A stretch of DNA of 32,326 bases from the NCBI GenBank assembly GCA_016929415.1, contig JAFGIW010000101.1:1-32326 (forward strand). The letters run 5' to 3'. The notes under the pieces were generated by a model. The model made no database searches. It saw nothing but the letters and a program-made list of their open reading frames with translations, and was not told the origin of the DNA. A program made the translations under genes and the position numbers. This document shows, in pieces, positions 17,885 to 24,519 of this stretch. The DNA comes from Chitinispirillaceae bacterium (GTDB lineage: Bacteria; Fibrobacterota; Chitinivibrionia; Chitinivibrionales; Chitinispirillaceae). Position 1 is the first letter of the stretch. The number at the start of each line of letters is the position of its first letter.

Positions 17885-17925
17885 AAAAAAATGCTTACTG
17901 CGCTGTCGCTATACAGCATTTTTTT
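17885..17925. repeat. Terminator-like inverted repeat in the divergent region upstream of the lexA cassette
   Basis: AAAAAAATGCT (17885-17895) is complementary to AGCATTTTTTT (17915-17925). Nested inside is CTGT-N6-ACAG (17903-17916), which resembles LexA half-sites at a non-standard spacing. The structure would look like an intrinsic terminator on either strand, yet both neighbouring genes are transcribed away from it. It could insulate the two divergent promoters or be part of one leader. Confidence 0.5.
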
Positions 17926-17945
17926 CCCGTCGGACTATTTTTTTC

Positions 17946-17974
17946 TTGCATACTGTTCAAATGGACAGTATATT
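17946..17974 (+). promoter_or_regulatory. SOS-controlled promoter of the lexA cassette
   Basis: TTGCAT (17946-17951) and TATATT (17969-17974) are separated by exactly 17 bases, a good sigma70-type promoter. The spacer is filled by a LexA-type operator, so bound LexA would directly exclude RNA polymerase. Transcription would start near 17981, about 40 bases before the first gene at 18023. Confidence 0.75.
17951..17970. promoter_or_regulatory. LexA operator (SOS box)
   Basis: TACTGT-N8-ACAGTA is a palindrome with six perfect bases in each arm and contains the E. coli-type consensus CTGT-N8-ACAG. It lies between the -35 and -10 of the promoter in front of the lexA operon, as expected for LexA autoregulation. 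Confidence 0.8.
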
Positions 17975-18022
17975 TAAGATGCACTCATTCAAAGTAACAA
18001 CTTTTCATCGTCGGGGGGATAT

Positions 18023-18274
18023 ATGGCCTGCGAGCAGACGACTACATGCAACGACAGCCTCTTTCAGATGATTCCGCCGCTTTTCCAGCCGCTGCGGCTT
18101 TGGACGCCGCGTGTGTTGAAGGTTTATAGCGACTTGCGCGGTGCCGCTGCCGAAAAGAGGGTGAAGAAAATGCCGCTTCATGCGTTTACCATTAAAGGCG
18201 GCTTTGTGAATTTGCCGGGTGGTGAGCGGCGTATGGTAATAGTCGGAAAGATTTTCAAGCATCAGGGGTCTTAA
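18023..18274 (+). CDS. Small SOS-operon leader-gene protein of unknown function
   Basis: An 83-residue protein, first in the LexA-controlled operon. The GGGGGG run four bases before the ATG gives a ribosome site, and the stop lies three bases before the lexA start, so the two are translated together. The sequence is basic with an amphipathic Pro/Leu-rich stretch ('LFQMIPPLFQPLRLWTPRVL') and a C-terminal 'FTIKGGFVNLPGGERRMVIV' region. It has no signal peptide, membrane helix or metal-binding motif and I do not recognise the family. Position suggests an SOS-induced effector (for example a division inhibitor or a partner of the downstream repair proteins), but this is inference. The opposite-strand open frame over the same bases has no ribosome site. 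Confidence 0.6.
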   Translation: MACEQTTTCNDSLFQMIPPLFQPLRLWTPRVLKVYSDLRGAAAEKRVKKMPLHAFTIKGGFVNLPGGERRMVIVGKIFKHQGS

Positions 18275-18277
18275 ACG

Positions 18278-18913
18278 ATGTCGCCCTACGAATTGACTGC
18301 GCAGCAGCAGCGGGTGGTGTCGTACATTCTTTCGTACCGCTCGCAGAACGGTTTTCCACCTACCGTCCGTGAGATCGCCGCGGCGTTCGGGTATCGCAGC
18401 CCCAACAACGTACGGCAGCATTTACGATTGATCGAGCAGAAGGGGTTTATCCGCCTGCTTCCCGGCAAGGCGCGCGGTATCGAGATCAGTGCGTCGCTGG
18501 CCGCCGGGGAGTATGGCGAAGAGGGGGAACGAGGGGTTCCGTTCATCGGATCGGTTGCGGCGGGTAAACCGATCACCGCGATCGAAAATGTCGACGGTTA
18601 TGTCACGCTCGACCGGTCGATTTTCAAAGGCGGGGGGCTCTTTGCGCTGCGGATCAAGGGCGACAGCATGAACGGCATGGGGATTCTCAATGGCGATATC
18701 GTAGTTGTCAGGAAAAAGTCTCAGGCTGAACCCGGAGAGGTGGTCGTCGTGATCATCGACGGCGACGCGACCCTGAAACGGTTTATCAGAGAGAACGGCA
18801 TCATCAAACTGCGCGCCGAGAATCCGGCGTATGAGGATATTGTTCTTGACCCCGGCAATTCGATACAGGTAGCCGGGAAGCTGGTGGGGGTGATAAGGAA
18901 GTATGGGGGATAG
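18278..18913 (+). CDS. lexA: LexA repressor
   Basis: Represses SOS genes and is inactivated by RecA-stimulated self-cleavage. The 211-residue protein has both expected parts. The N-terminal winged helix (residues 1-68) includes 'GFPPTVREIAAAFGYRSPNNVRQHL', whose SPNN-x3-HL recognition helix closely resembles E. coli LexA's SPNAAEEHL. The C-terminal S24 peptidase domain has the Ala95-Gly96 cleavage site in 'GSVAAGKP', catalytic Ser130 in 'GDSMNGMGI' and catalytic Lys167 in 'GDATLKRF'. All self-cleavage residues are intact. It lies second in the operon behind an SOS box, implying autoregulation, and the same promoter probably serves the genes downstream to about 22865. Confidence 0.97.
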   Translation: MSPYELTAQQQRVVSYILSYRSQNGFPPTVREIAAAFGYRSPNNVRQHLRLIEQKGFIRLLPGKARGIEISASLAAGEYGEEGERGVPFIGSVAAGKPITAIENVDGYVTLDRSIFKGGGLFALRIKGDSMNGMGILNGDIVVVRKKSQAEPGEVVVVIIDGDATLKRFIRENGIIKLRAENPAYEDIVLDPGNSIQVAGKLVGVIRKYGG

Positions 18914-18951
18914 GGAAAATTCAGAAGTTAGAAGTCAGAAGGAGACAACGT

Positions 18952-19224
18952 ATGTCCAATAGTCAAGCAGTTTCGCCACGGTGCCGGAGCTGCGGCATGC
19001 CGATGAGTGAACCGGCGCAGTTCGGCACCAACGCCGACGGAAGCGGCAAGCGCGAATACCGCTGCTGCTGTTTTCGGAAGGGCGATTTTACCGTCAAGCT
19101 GGATAAAGCGGCGTTCATTGAAAGGCAGGTGAAGATTGCGGTCGAGAAGATGGGAATGAAGGTGGAGCAGGCGCGGGCCATGGCAAACAGCGTGATTCCG
19201 ACGCTCAATCGGTGGCGGTCGTAA
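18952..19224 (+). CDS. Small putative zinc-ribbon protein
   Basis: A 90-residue cytoplasmic protein. Residues 11-42 contain 'CRSCGMPM' and, further on, 'REYRCCCFRKGDFT', the layout of the 'putative zinc ribbon' family (PF12674 type: CxxCGMP ... DYCxxCFxxGxF), so four Cys probably bind zinc. The C-terminal half is helical and basic ('AAFIERQVKIAVEKMGMKVE'). The function of this family is not established. AGAAGGAG stands seven bases before the ATG. It lies 38 bases after lexA and 12 before the radical SAM gene, with the spacing of an operon member. Confidence 0.82.
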   Translation: MSNSQAVSPRCRSCGMPMSEPAQFGTNADGSGKREYRCCCFRKGDFTVKLDKAAFIERQVKIAVEKMGMKVEQARAMANSVIPTLNRWRS

Positions 19225-19236
19225 AGGGCAGCACCG

Positions 19237-20361
19237 ATGGATGCCCTTTCCAAGCTCCAGGCCCTCTCCGACGCATCGCAGTACGACCTGTCGTGCGCCT
19301 GCGGTACCCGCCAGGGAAGCGACCACCGTACGCGGGGAAACGATGGTGCATGGCTCTATCCGGTGTCGCTTCCGCGGGGCGGCACGTCGATCATGCTCAA
19401 AACGCTCATGTCGAATGTGTGCGTCAACGACTGCAAATACTGTCCGTACCGCGATTCGCGCGATGTGCCGCGGTGCACGATCGGGCCCGATGAGCTTGTC
19501 AATCTGTTCCTCGACTACGTCCGGCGCAAACAGGTGATCGGGCTTTTCCTGAGTTCCGGTGTGGTCGGCACGCCCGATCGCACCATGGCGCTTCTGACCG
19601 ATACGGCACGGATCCTGCGCGACCGGCAAAAGTATCGCGGGTATATCCATCTCAAGATCATTCCCGGCGCTTCCGACGGGGCGATCGACGAGGCGCTGCG
19701 ACTGGCAAGCACGGTGTCGCTCAATATCGAAACGCCGGGGGAGCACCGGTTCAGGCAGCTTTCCGATAAAAAAAATTATCTGCGCGACATCATCCGCCCG
19801 ATGCGGCGGATCAGCGCGCTTACCGGAAAAGAGGGACCGTTTTCCCGTGTCAGGCAGACGACGCAGTTCATCGTGGGCGCATCGGACGAGACCGACGCGG
19901 AGATCGTCCACTATGCGGGCAGTCTGTATAAGAAACTCAATATGGGAAGGGTCTACTTTTCGGCTTACCAGCGCGGACTGGGCGACGGGTCGATTCCGGG
20001 GGAACGGAAAGCACCCCATCGCGACGCCAACGCCGGTCTCATGCGCGAGCACCGGCTCTACCAGGTCGATTTTCTCATGCGCTTTTACCGGTTTACCGAG
20101 TCGGACATTTCGTTCGACGCACAGGGCGCGTTGTCACTTGAGGTCGACCCGAAGCTGATGTGGGCGCAACGCCATCCCGGCTATTTCCCGGTTAACGTCA
20201 ACCGGGCCGATAAATACGAACTGTTGCGCGTGCCGGGCATCGGACCGCGCAACGTGACGAAGATTCTCGATATGCGCCGGCGGGGCCGCATCGGACACGT
20301 TGATGATTTGCCGATGAAGAGGGCGTGGCTCGAACGGGCGAAAGGGTATGTGGCGGTATAA
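19237..20361 (+). CDS. Radical SAM protein with C-terminal helix-hairpin-helix, putative DNA modification/repair enzyme
   Basis: A 374-residue radical SAM enzyme. The 4Fe-4S/AdoMet motif is Cys62-x3-Cys66-x2-Cys69 ('CVNDCKYC'). The TIM-barrel part follows, and the C-terminal ~60 residues hold a helix-hairpin-helix 'YELLRVPGIGPRNVTKIL', the non-specific DNA-binding element of many repair proteins. The 'DPKLMWAQRHPGYFPVNVNR' block before it is characteristic of the family called putative DNA modification/repair radical SAM protein (TIGR03916 type), which is usually found beside a uracil-DNA-glycosylase-like partner. No such partner is present here. The substrate is unknown. AAAGGG lies upstream of the ATG. 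Sitting in a LexA-controlled operon strengthens a role in damage repair or tolerance. Confidence 0.9.
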   Translation: MDALSKLQALSDASQYDLSCACGTRQGSDHRTRGNDGAWLYPVSLPRGGTSIMLKTLMSNVCVNDCKYCPYRDSRDVPRCTIGPDELVNLFLDYVRRKQVIGLFLSSGVVGTPDRTMALLTDTARILRDRQKYRGYIHLKIIPGASDGAIDEALRLASTVSLNIETPGEHRFRQLSDKKNYLRDIIRPMRRISALTGKEGPFSRVRQTTQFIVGASDETDAEIVHYAGSLYKKLNMGRVYFSAYQRGLGDGSIPGERKAPHRDANAGLMREHRLYQVDFLMRFYRFTESDISFDAQGALSLEVDPKLMWAQRHPGYFPVNVNRADKYELLRVPGIGPRNVTKILDMRRRGRIGHVDDLPMKRAWLERAKGYVAV

Positions 20362-20386
20362 TGGGGCTAAACGGAGGCAATAGGTG

Positions 20387-21181
20387 ATGAATAAAATCCG
20401 TTTCGGCACGAGCGGCTATTCGTATAAAGACTGGGAGGGGGTCCTGTATCCGGCAGGTACTCCGTCGACGGAGTACCTGCATCTCTATGCGCAGGAGTTC
20501 GACGTCGCGGAGCTCAATTTTTCCTACTACCGGATGCCCGACGCCGCACTCTCCCGGCGGATGGTCGCCTGTACGGGCAAGGATTTTTTCTTTTCCATCA
20601 AGGGACACAAGACGTTGACACATGAAGGATCCGCGGATACGGTCAACAGGGAAGTCGCGACCTTTCTCCGCGGTATCGCGCCGATTGCGGATGCAGGGAA
20701 GCTCGGCGTGGTGCTGCTGCAGTTTCCCTTCAGTTTTCACTACACCGACGAGAACCGCACCTATGTGCATACGCTCTGCGGCCTGTTCGGAAAACTGCCC
20801 CTCGCCATTGAACTGCGCAACCGTCACTGGCAGCGTACTTCGGTGTACGAGGGGTTGCGCGAGCGCAATATCGTACTGGTAAATGTCGATGAACCGCAGT
20901 TGCCGGGTCTTCCGGAACCGACCAATCTGGTGACTGCCGACACCGGGTACGTCCGTTTTCACGGACGCAACAGGGAAAACTGGTGGAAAGGGGACAATAT
21001 TACCCGGTACGATTACTGCTACAGCGACACTGAACTGCGGGAGTGGGTCCCCCGCATACAGGCAATGGCCCTTCAGGCGGCAATGATAATGGTGGTTTTC
21101 AACAACCATTCGAAGGGACAGGCGGTGCAGAATGTGCGGCGGATCAGGGAGATGATGTTACAGGAGCAGAAGGAGCGATAG
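20387..21181 (+). CDS. DUF72 (YecE-like) family protein
   Basis: A 264-residue TIM-barrel protein of unknown biochemical function. Typical blocks are 'IRFGTSGYSYKDWEGVLYP' at the N-terminus, 'ELNFSYYRMP', 'FFFSIKGHKTLTH', 'LGVVLLQFPFSF', 'LAIELRNRHW' and 'YVRFHGRNRENWW'. GGAGG lies nine bases before the chosen ATG; an in-frame GTG one codon earlier is also possible. The gene starts 25 bases after the radical SAM gene, in the same operon. DUF72 genes are widespread but not a standard part of SOS cassettes, so its inclusion here is a functional clue that it may act with the radical SAM protein. Confidence 0.92.
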   Translation: MNKIRFGTSGYSYKDWEGVLYPAGTPSTEYLHLYAQEFDVAELNFSYYRMPDAALSRRMVACTGKDFFFSIKGHKTLTHEGSADTVNREVATFLRGIAPIADAGKLGVVLLQFPFSFHYTDENRTYVHTLCGLFGKLPLAIELRNRHWQRTSVYEGLRERNIVLVNVDEPQLPGLPEPTNLVTADTGYVRFHGRNRENWWKGDNITRYDYCYSDTELREWVPRIQAMALQAAMIMVVFNNHSKGQAVQNVRRIREMMLQEQKER

Positions 21182-21222
21182 GTGGCACTATCAATGGTGC
21201 TTCATCCGGACATGCATTTATT

Positions 21223-22380
21223 ATGTACCGCACCATCCTGCATATCAATGTCACGCATTTTCATGTCGCGGTTGCCTGCGTACAGGCGCCGAAGCTGGGC
21301 GGGTATCCACTTGCCGTGCGCGCGCCGGGTACGCGGCGGATACTGCTCGATGTTTCATCGGAGGCGTGGGAGGCGGGAGTCTGCCGCGGCATGACCTTTG
21401 AAGCGGCGAAGCGGCACTGCCCCGACCTGGTGCTCCTCGATCCGGCGCCCTCACTGTACGAATGTATCGAAAAAACGCTTTTCGACCATGCGTGCCGCCT
21501 CTCCCCGCTGGTCGAGCGTGCCGGTCCGGGTCATCTCTTTGTCGACCTGACCGGCACGCGGCGTCTTTTCGGCGGGGCCGCGGATGTCGCCGACCGCCTG
21601 CGCACGGGCATCAGGGAAGCGTGCCGCATCGAACCGGTCGTCGGCATCGGTGCCAACCGCCTGGTAAGCAAAATCGCCACCCGGGTCATCAAGCCGCGGG
21701 GGCTCTGCACCGTCATTCCCGGCTGTGAAGAAGAGTTCATGGCGCCGTTGCCGCTTACCTTTCTTCCCGGCATCGAACTGCGGCAGCTCGAACAGCTCCT
21801 GCAGTTCAATCTGCACCTTATCCGCGACCTCACCCGCATTCCGGTGGAAACGTTCGCGACGGCGATCGGACCCGCGGCATTTTTTATCAACCGTCAGGCG
21901 CGCGGTATCGACCCGACGCCGGTGCGGGGTGCCGGGGAATCGGCGCCGTCGGTGGTTGAAAGCATTACGCTGGCCGACCCGACCAACGACGATACCCTTC
22001 TTGGGGCCGCGCTCTTTCATCTTATCGCGCAGGTCTGTGCGAAGGTCCGCGCCATGGGGCTTGCCGTGGGGAAGGCCAGCCTTGCCATACGGTATGCCGA
22101 CGGCGCGCCGGAATCGCGCAGCATGCAGCTGCGGCCGCCAATGAGCGGCGATATGAGCCTGTACGGAAAATGCTCACAATTGTTAAGAAAAACCTTTACC
22201 CGAAGGGTGCGTCTCACCGATCTGACGCTGGAGTGTACGGAGCTTACCTTTCCTTACGGGCAGGTCGATCTTTTCGCCCGCGCTGACCGTGAAGAGCAGC
22301 TTATGACCGCACTCGATTCGATACGGGGAAACTACGGCAAAGCGGCGATACGGTTCTGGGGAAGGGAGCGGGCGGCGTGA
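21223..22380 (+). CDS. Catalytically degenerate Y-family DNA polymerase homologue (ImuB-like)
   Basis: A 385-residue homologue of DinB/UmuC translesion polymerases. The fold is recognisable: N-terminal 'MYRTILHINVTHFHVAVACV', 'ERAGPGHLFVDLTGTRRLFG', the palm 'EPVVGIGANRLVSKIATR', HhH-like 'LTFLPGIELRQLEQLLQFN' and a C-terminal little-finger region. The metal-binding residues are missing: the DinB Asp8 position is Asn9 (HIN instead of HVD), and the Asp-Glu of 'SLDE' is Gly103-His104. The same loss defines ImuB, the non-catalytic scaffold of the ImuA-ImuB-DnaE2 mutasome. A QVDLF at 347-351 matches the beta-clamp-binding consensus. The frame is open from 21043, but the polymerase fold begins at ATG 21223, 41 bases after the DUF72 stop; the ribosome site there is weak. 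It overlaps the next gene by four bases (GTGA). Confidence 0.85.
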   Translation: MYRTILHINVTHFHVAVACVQAPKLGGYPLAVRAPGTRRILLDVSSEAWEAGVCRGMTFEAAKRHCPDLVLLDPAPSLYECIEKTLFDHACRLSPLVERAGPGHLFVDLTGTRRLFGGAADVADRLRTGIREACRIEPVVGIGANRLVSKIATRVIKPRGLCTVIPGCEEEFMAPLPLTFLPGIELRQLEQLLQFNLHLIRDLTRIPVETFATAIGPAAFFINRQARGIDPTPVRGAGESAPSVVESITLADPTNDDTLLGAALFHLIAQVCAKVRAMGLAVGKASLAIRYADGAPESRSMQLRPPMSGDMSLYGKCSQLLRKTFTRRVRLTDLTLECTELTFPYGQVDLFARADREEQLMTALDSIRGNYGKAAIRFWGRERAA

Positions 22381-22865
22381 GGTGGGGGGCGTTCATCGCC
22401 GCATTGATTGTTGCGCTGCTCAGCTTCAAGGATGCCATAGCTTATTATAAATCAAGAGACACCGGACAGATCACCCTCCAATTGCCGAAATCGGTGAAAC
22501 TGCGTATTCATACAATCATCTCCGGAAATTTAAGCGGCGGCAGTCTGGTTATCGGATCGATCGTTACCGGATTCCTCGTGACCCTGCTCGAGGCGATCCG
22601 TACGGGGCAGATGTATATTCCCTACATTGTCGCCATGACCCAGCATGCGTCACTACGGTTTGCCGGATATTTTTATCTTGTTATGTATAATTTCCTGTTT
22701 GTAGTACCGCTCCTGATCGTCATGATCCTTGCCTGGTTCGGCCTCAAATGGAGCGATCTGGCAAGACAGACGCAGAAGAAGATGGCCCTGCTCAAGGTGC
22801 TGCTGGGGATTATCATGACCGGTCTGGCGGTCTATCTGGCTGTCGGGTCGGGATTTATCGGGTGA
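22377..22865 (+). CDS. Short CcdA/DsbD-like membrane protein lacking its redox cysteine
   Basis: A 162-residue protein with about four membrane segments, starting with GTG inside the previous stop. The pattern 'ALLSFKDAIAYY ... LQLPKSVKLRIH ... FLVTLLEAIRTGQMYIPYIV ... YFYLVMYNFLFVVPLLIVMI' matches the second half of CcdA/DsbD-type thiol-disulfide transport proteins found with thioredoxin- or glutaredoxin-like partners. In those the segment reads LLE-x-x-C-TGQ; here it is Arg75, a TGT to CGT single-base difference. The first half of the family (three membrane helices) is absent. Its role is unknown: it may be a remnant or a repurposed membrane component of the SOS cassette. No terminator is obvious after it. 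Confidence 0.7.
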   Translation: MRWGAFIAALIVALLSFKDAIAYYKSRDTGQITLQLPKSVKLRIHTIISGNLSGGSLVIGSIVTGFLVTLLEAIRTGQMYIPYIVAMTQHASLRFAGYFYLVMYNFLFVVPLLIVMILAWFGLKWSDLARQTQKKMALLKVLLGIIMTGLAVYLAVGSGFIG

Positions 22866-23020
22866 GGAGAGTAGGGAGGAGTGTCCCTGTTTGGCACGAC
22901 CGGTTCGATGGGGAATTTCCCATTAACGGGATGATCTTCATATTTGAACGGACGGGAAAGGATAAGTAGCATATATTATATATAACCGACGTATTTACTC
23001 TCATCCATAGATCGGAATCG

Positions 23021-23938
23021 ATGATGCGGTCTTATATTTTACTATATATTCTGTTGGGAGTGATCGGTACGGTGCAAGCATACGACATCGCGGGCCTCGC
23101 CGCGCAGGTGAAAATGACGTACGACCGCATCGAAACGTTTTCCGCCGATGCGTATGTCTACGAGTACTATGGGTGAAGCGCAGGGCTTGCCAAGAGTGCC
23201 GGTCGGTACTCTTATACAAAATCATCGACGGTGTCATTCGAGATAGAGCGTGACGGTACCATGGTACCGTATAACAAACTCAACGGTTGTGTTTCCGATC
23301 TGACGCGATCATTGACAATTGATCCGATTCTTTCGCCGGCATTCACCGAGGCATGGAACGATTCGAATGCGACGCTGGAGGTGTCGGGCTCCCTATCGTT
23401 CAACGTTCGCCGCACGGTGAACGACACTATGTTCGAATATCTTATCGATCAGGCTCATTTCGTCATTAATGGCATTACCATTTCCACCGAAATCGAGGGG
23501 GTCATTTACAGAGCATACAGTGCAACATATTCCTGGGGATTTTTCAACGATACCATTCCGTATCTTGAAGATATGAGAATCAACGGTGATCCGCAATTCC
23601 GGCGCGGTGGTGTTGACATTTACAATATTTTTGTCAATGGCGTAAGCGGAGTCTCCGACCGCGACAGGGCGCGCTTCCTTCCGCCTTCACCGGTCACCAT
23701 CAAGCGGATTGGAGGTGCGCTGCGGTTTTTTCTGTCGCCGGGCAGCACCAGTGTATCGCTTTATGATATGATCGGAAGAGAAATCTATCATACTACGATT
23801 CCGCAGCAATCCGATCGGCCCGATTTTCTCTGGGACGGACGCACCCGTAGTGGCGAAATGGTTGCGGCGGGCCACTACAGTATCGTCTGGAACAGTGACG
23901 GCCGGCAGAATGCACAACGGTTCTTTTTTGTAAGGTAA
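23021..23938 (+). pseudogene. Exported protein with FlgD-like/type IX-type C-terminal domain, broken by an in-frame TGA
   Basis: A single frame runs from the paired ATG ATG at 23021 to TAA at 23936-23938, interrupted only by TGA at 23174-23176 (codon 52). Before it are a signal peptide ('SYILLYILLGVIGTVQA') and the start of the mature domain ('DIAGLAAQVKMTYDRIETFS'). After it the protein-like sequence continues without a frame change through a beta-rich domain to a C-terminal Ig-like sorting-type domain ('TSVSLYDMIGREIYHTTIP ... GHYSIVWNSDGRQNAQRFFF'). Possibilities are a true nonsense mutation, a sequencing error (TGG or GGA changed) or, least likely, recoding. The sorting-type tail matches that of the M6-like protein at 6465-10250, so both may use the same outer-membrane export route. 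Confidence 0.75.
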
Positions 23939-23982
23939 GCGGCACCCGGGCATCCCCGGTCACCATCAACCGGAAAGCAGCC

Positions 23983-24456
23983 ATGTTTTTTGAAAATGTC
24001 ATACCACTCGAAGCGGCAATCGGCAGCGGTAAACTGCCGCAGCTCGAAACGTTTCCCTGTCCCTATGATACGTCGGTGACGAAAAACGGCATCATCCGGA
24101 TTATCTTCCCGGAATTTACCTGTGTCTGTCCGAAAACAGGATATCCCGATTTCGCTTCGATCGGTGTCTGGTATCTGCCCGACCGACTCTGTATCGAACT
24201 CAAATCGTGGAAGCTCTATCTTAACGCATTCCGGATGGTTGGTACGTTCCATGAAACCGTTACCCGCCATCTCTATGTAACGATGGAGGAGCTGTTGAAG
24301 CCCGTATGGCTCCTGGTGGCGGGGGACTTCTTCCCGAGGGGCAATGTCGATACCACGGTCGTTTTCGAATCGCCGTCACCGCGACCGAAGGGTGTTGATC
24401 TGCTGCTTGCTCCATTAGTGCCGCGGGCTCGCGGTTTTGATGAAACAGTAGGTTGA
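23983..24456 (+). CDS. queF: NADPH-dependent 7-cyano-7-deazaguanine reductase
   Basis: Reduces preQ0 to preQ1 in queuosine biosynthesis, in the cytoplasm. The 157-residue product has the length of the short, type I QueF. Catalytic Cys49 lies in 'EFTCVCPKTGYPDFASI' with the conserved Asp56, and the QueF signature 'ELKSWKLYLNAFR' (E-x-K-S-x-K-L-Y) at 72-84 marks the NADPH site. Substrate-binding His90-Glu91 are in 'GTFHETVT'. The last ~30 residues are a divergent Pro/Arg-rich tail. The ATG is preceded by GGAAAG. No other queuosine gene or preQ1 riboswitch is seen nearby, so it appears to be a stand-alone gene. Confidence 0.95.
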   Translation: MFFENVIPLEAAIGSGKLPQLETFPCPYDTSVTKNGIIRIIFPEFTCVCPKTGYPDFASIGVWYLPDRLCIELKSWKLYLNAFRMVGTFHETVTRHLYVTMEELLKPVWLLVAGDFFPRGNVDTTVVFESPSPRPKGVDLLLAPLVPRARGFDETVG

Positions 24457-24519
24457 CGGTCCCGCACGATTTATTTTTACGCTCCCATCTAACGTAACGA
24501 CCACAGCGAAAGGACCGGC

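Noticed and set aside
18005..18421. 138-codon open frame antisense to the small SOS protein and lexA
   Set aside because: It overlaps the 5' part of a certain lexA gene, has no ribosome site, and is explained by GC-rich antisense openness.
23174..23215. Selenocysteine insertion at the in-frame TGA
   Set aside because: No convincing SECIS-like hairpin could be folded just downstream and the sequence context is not that of a redox site.
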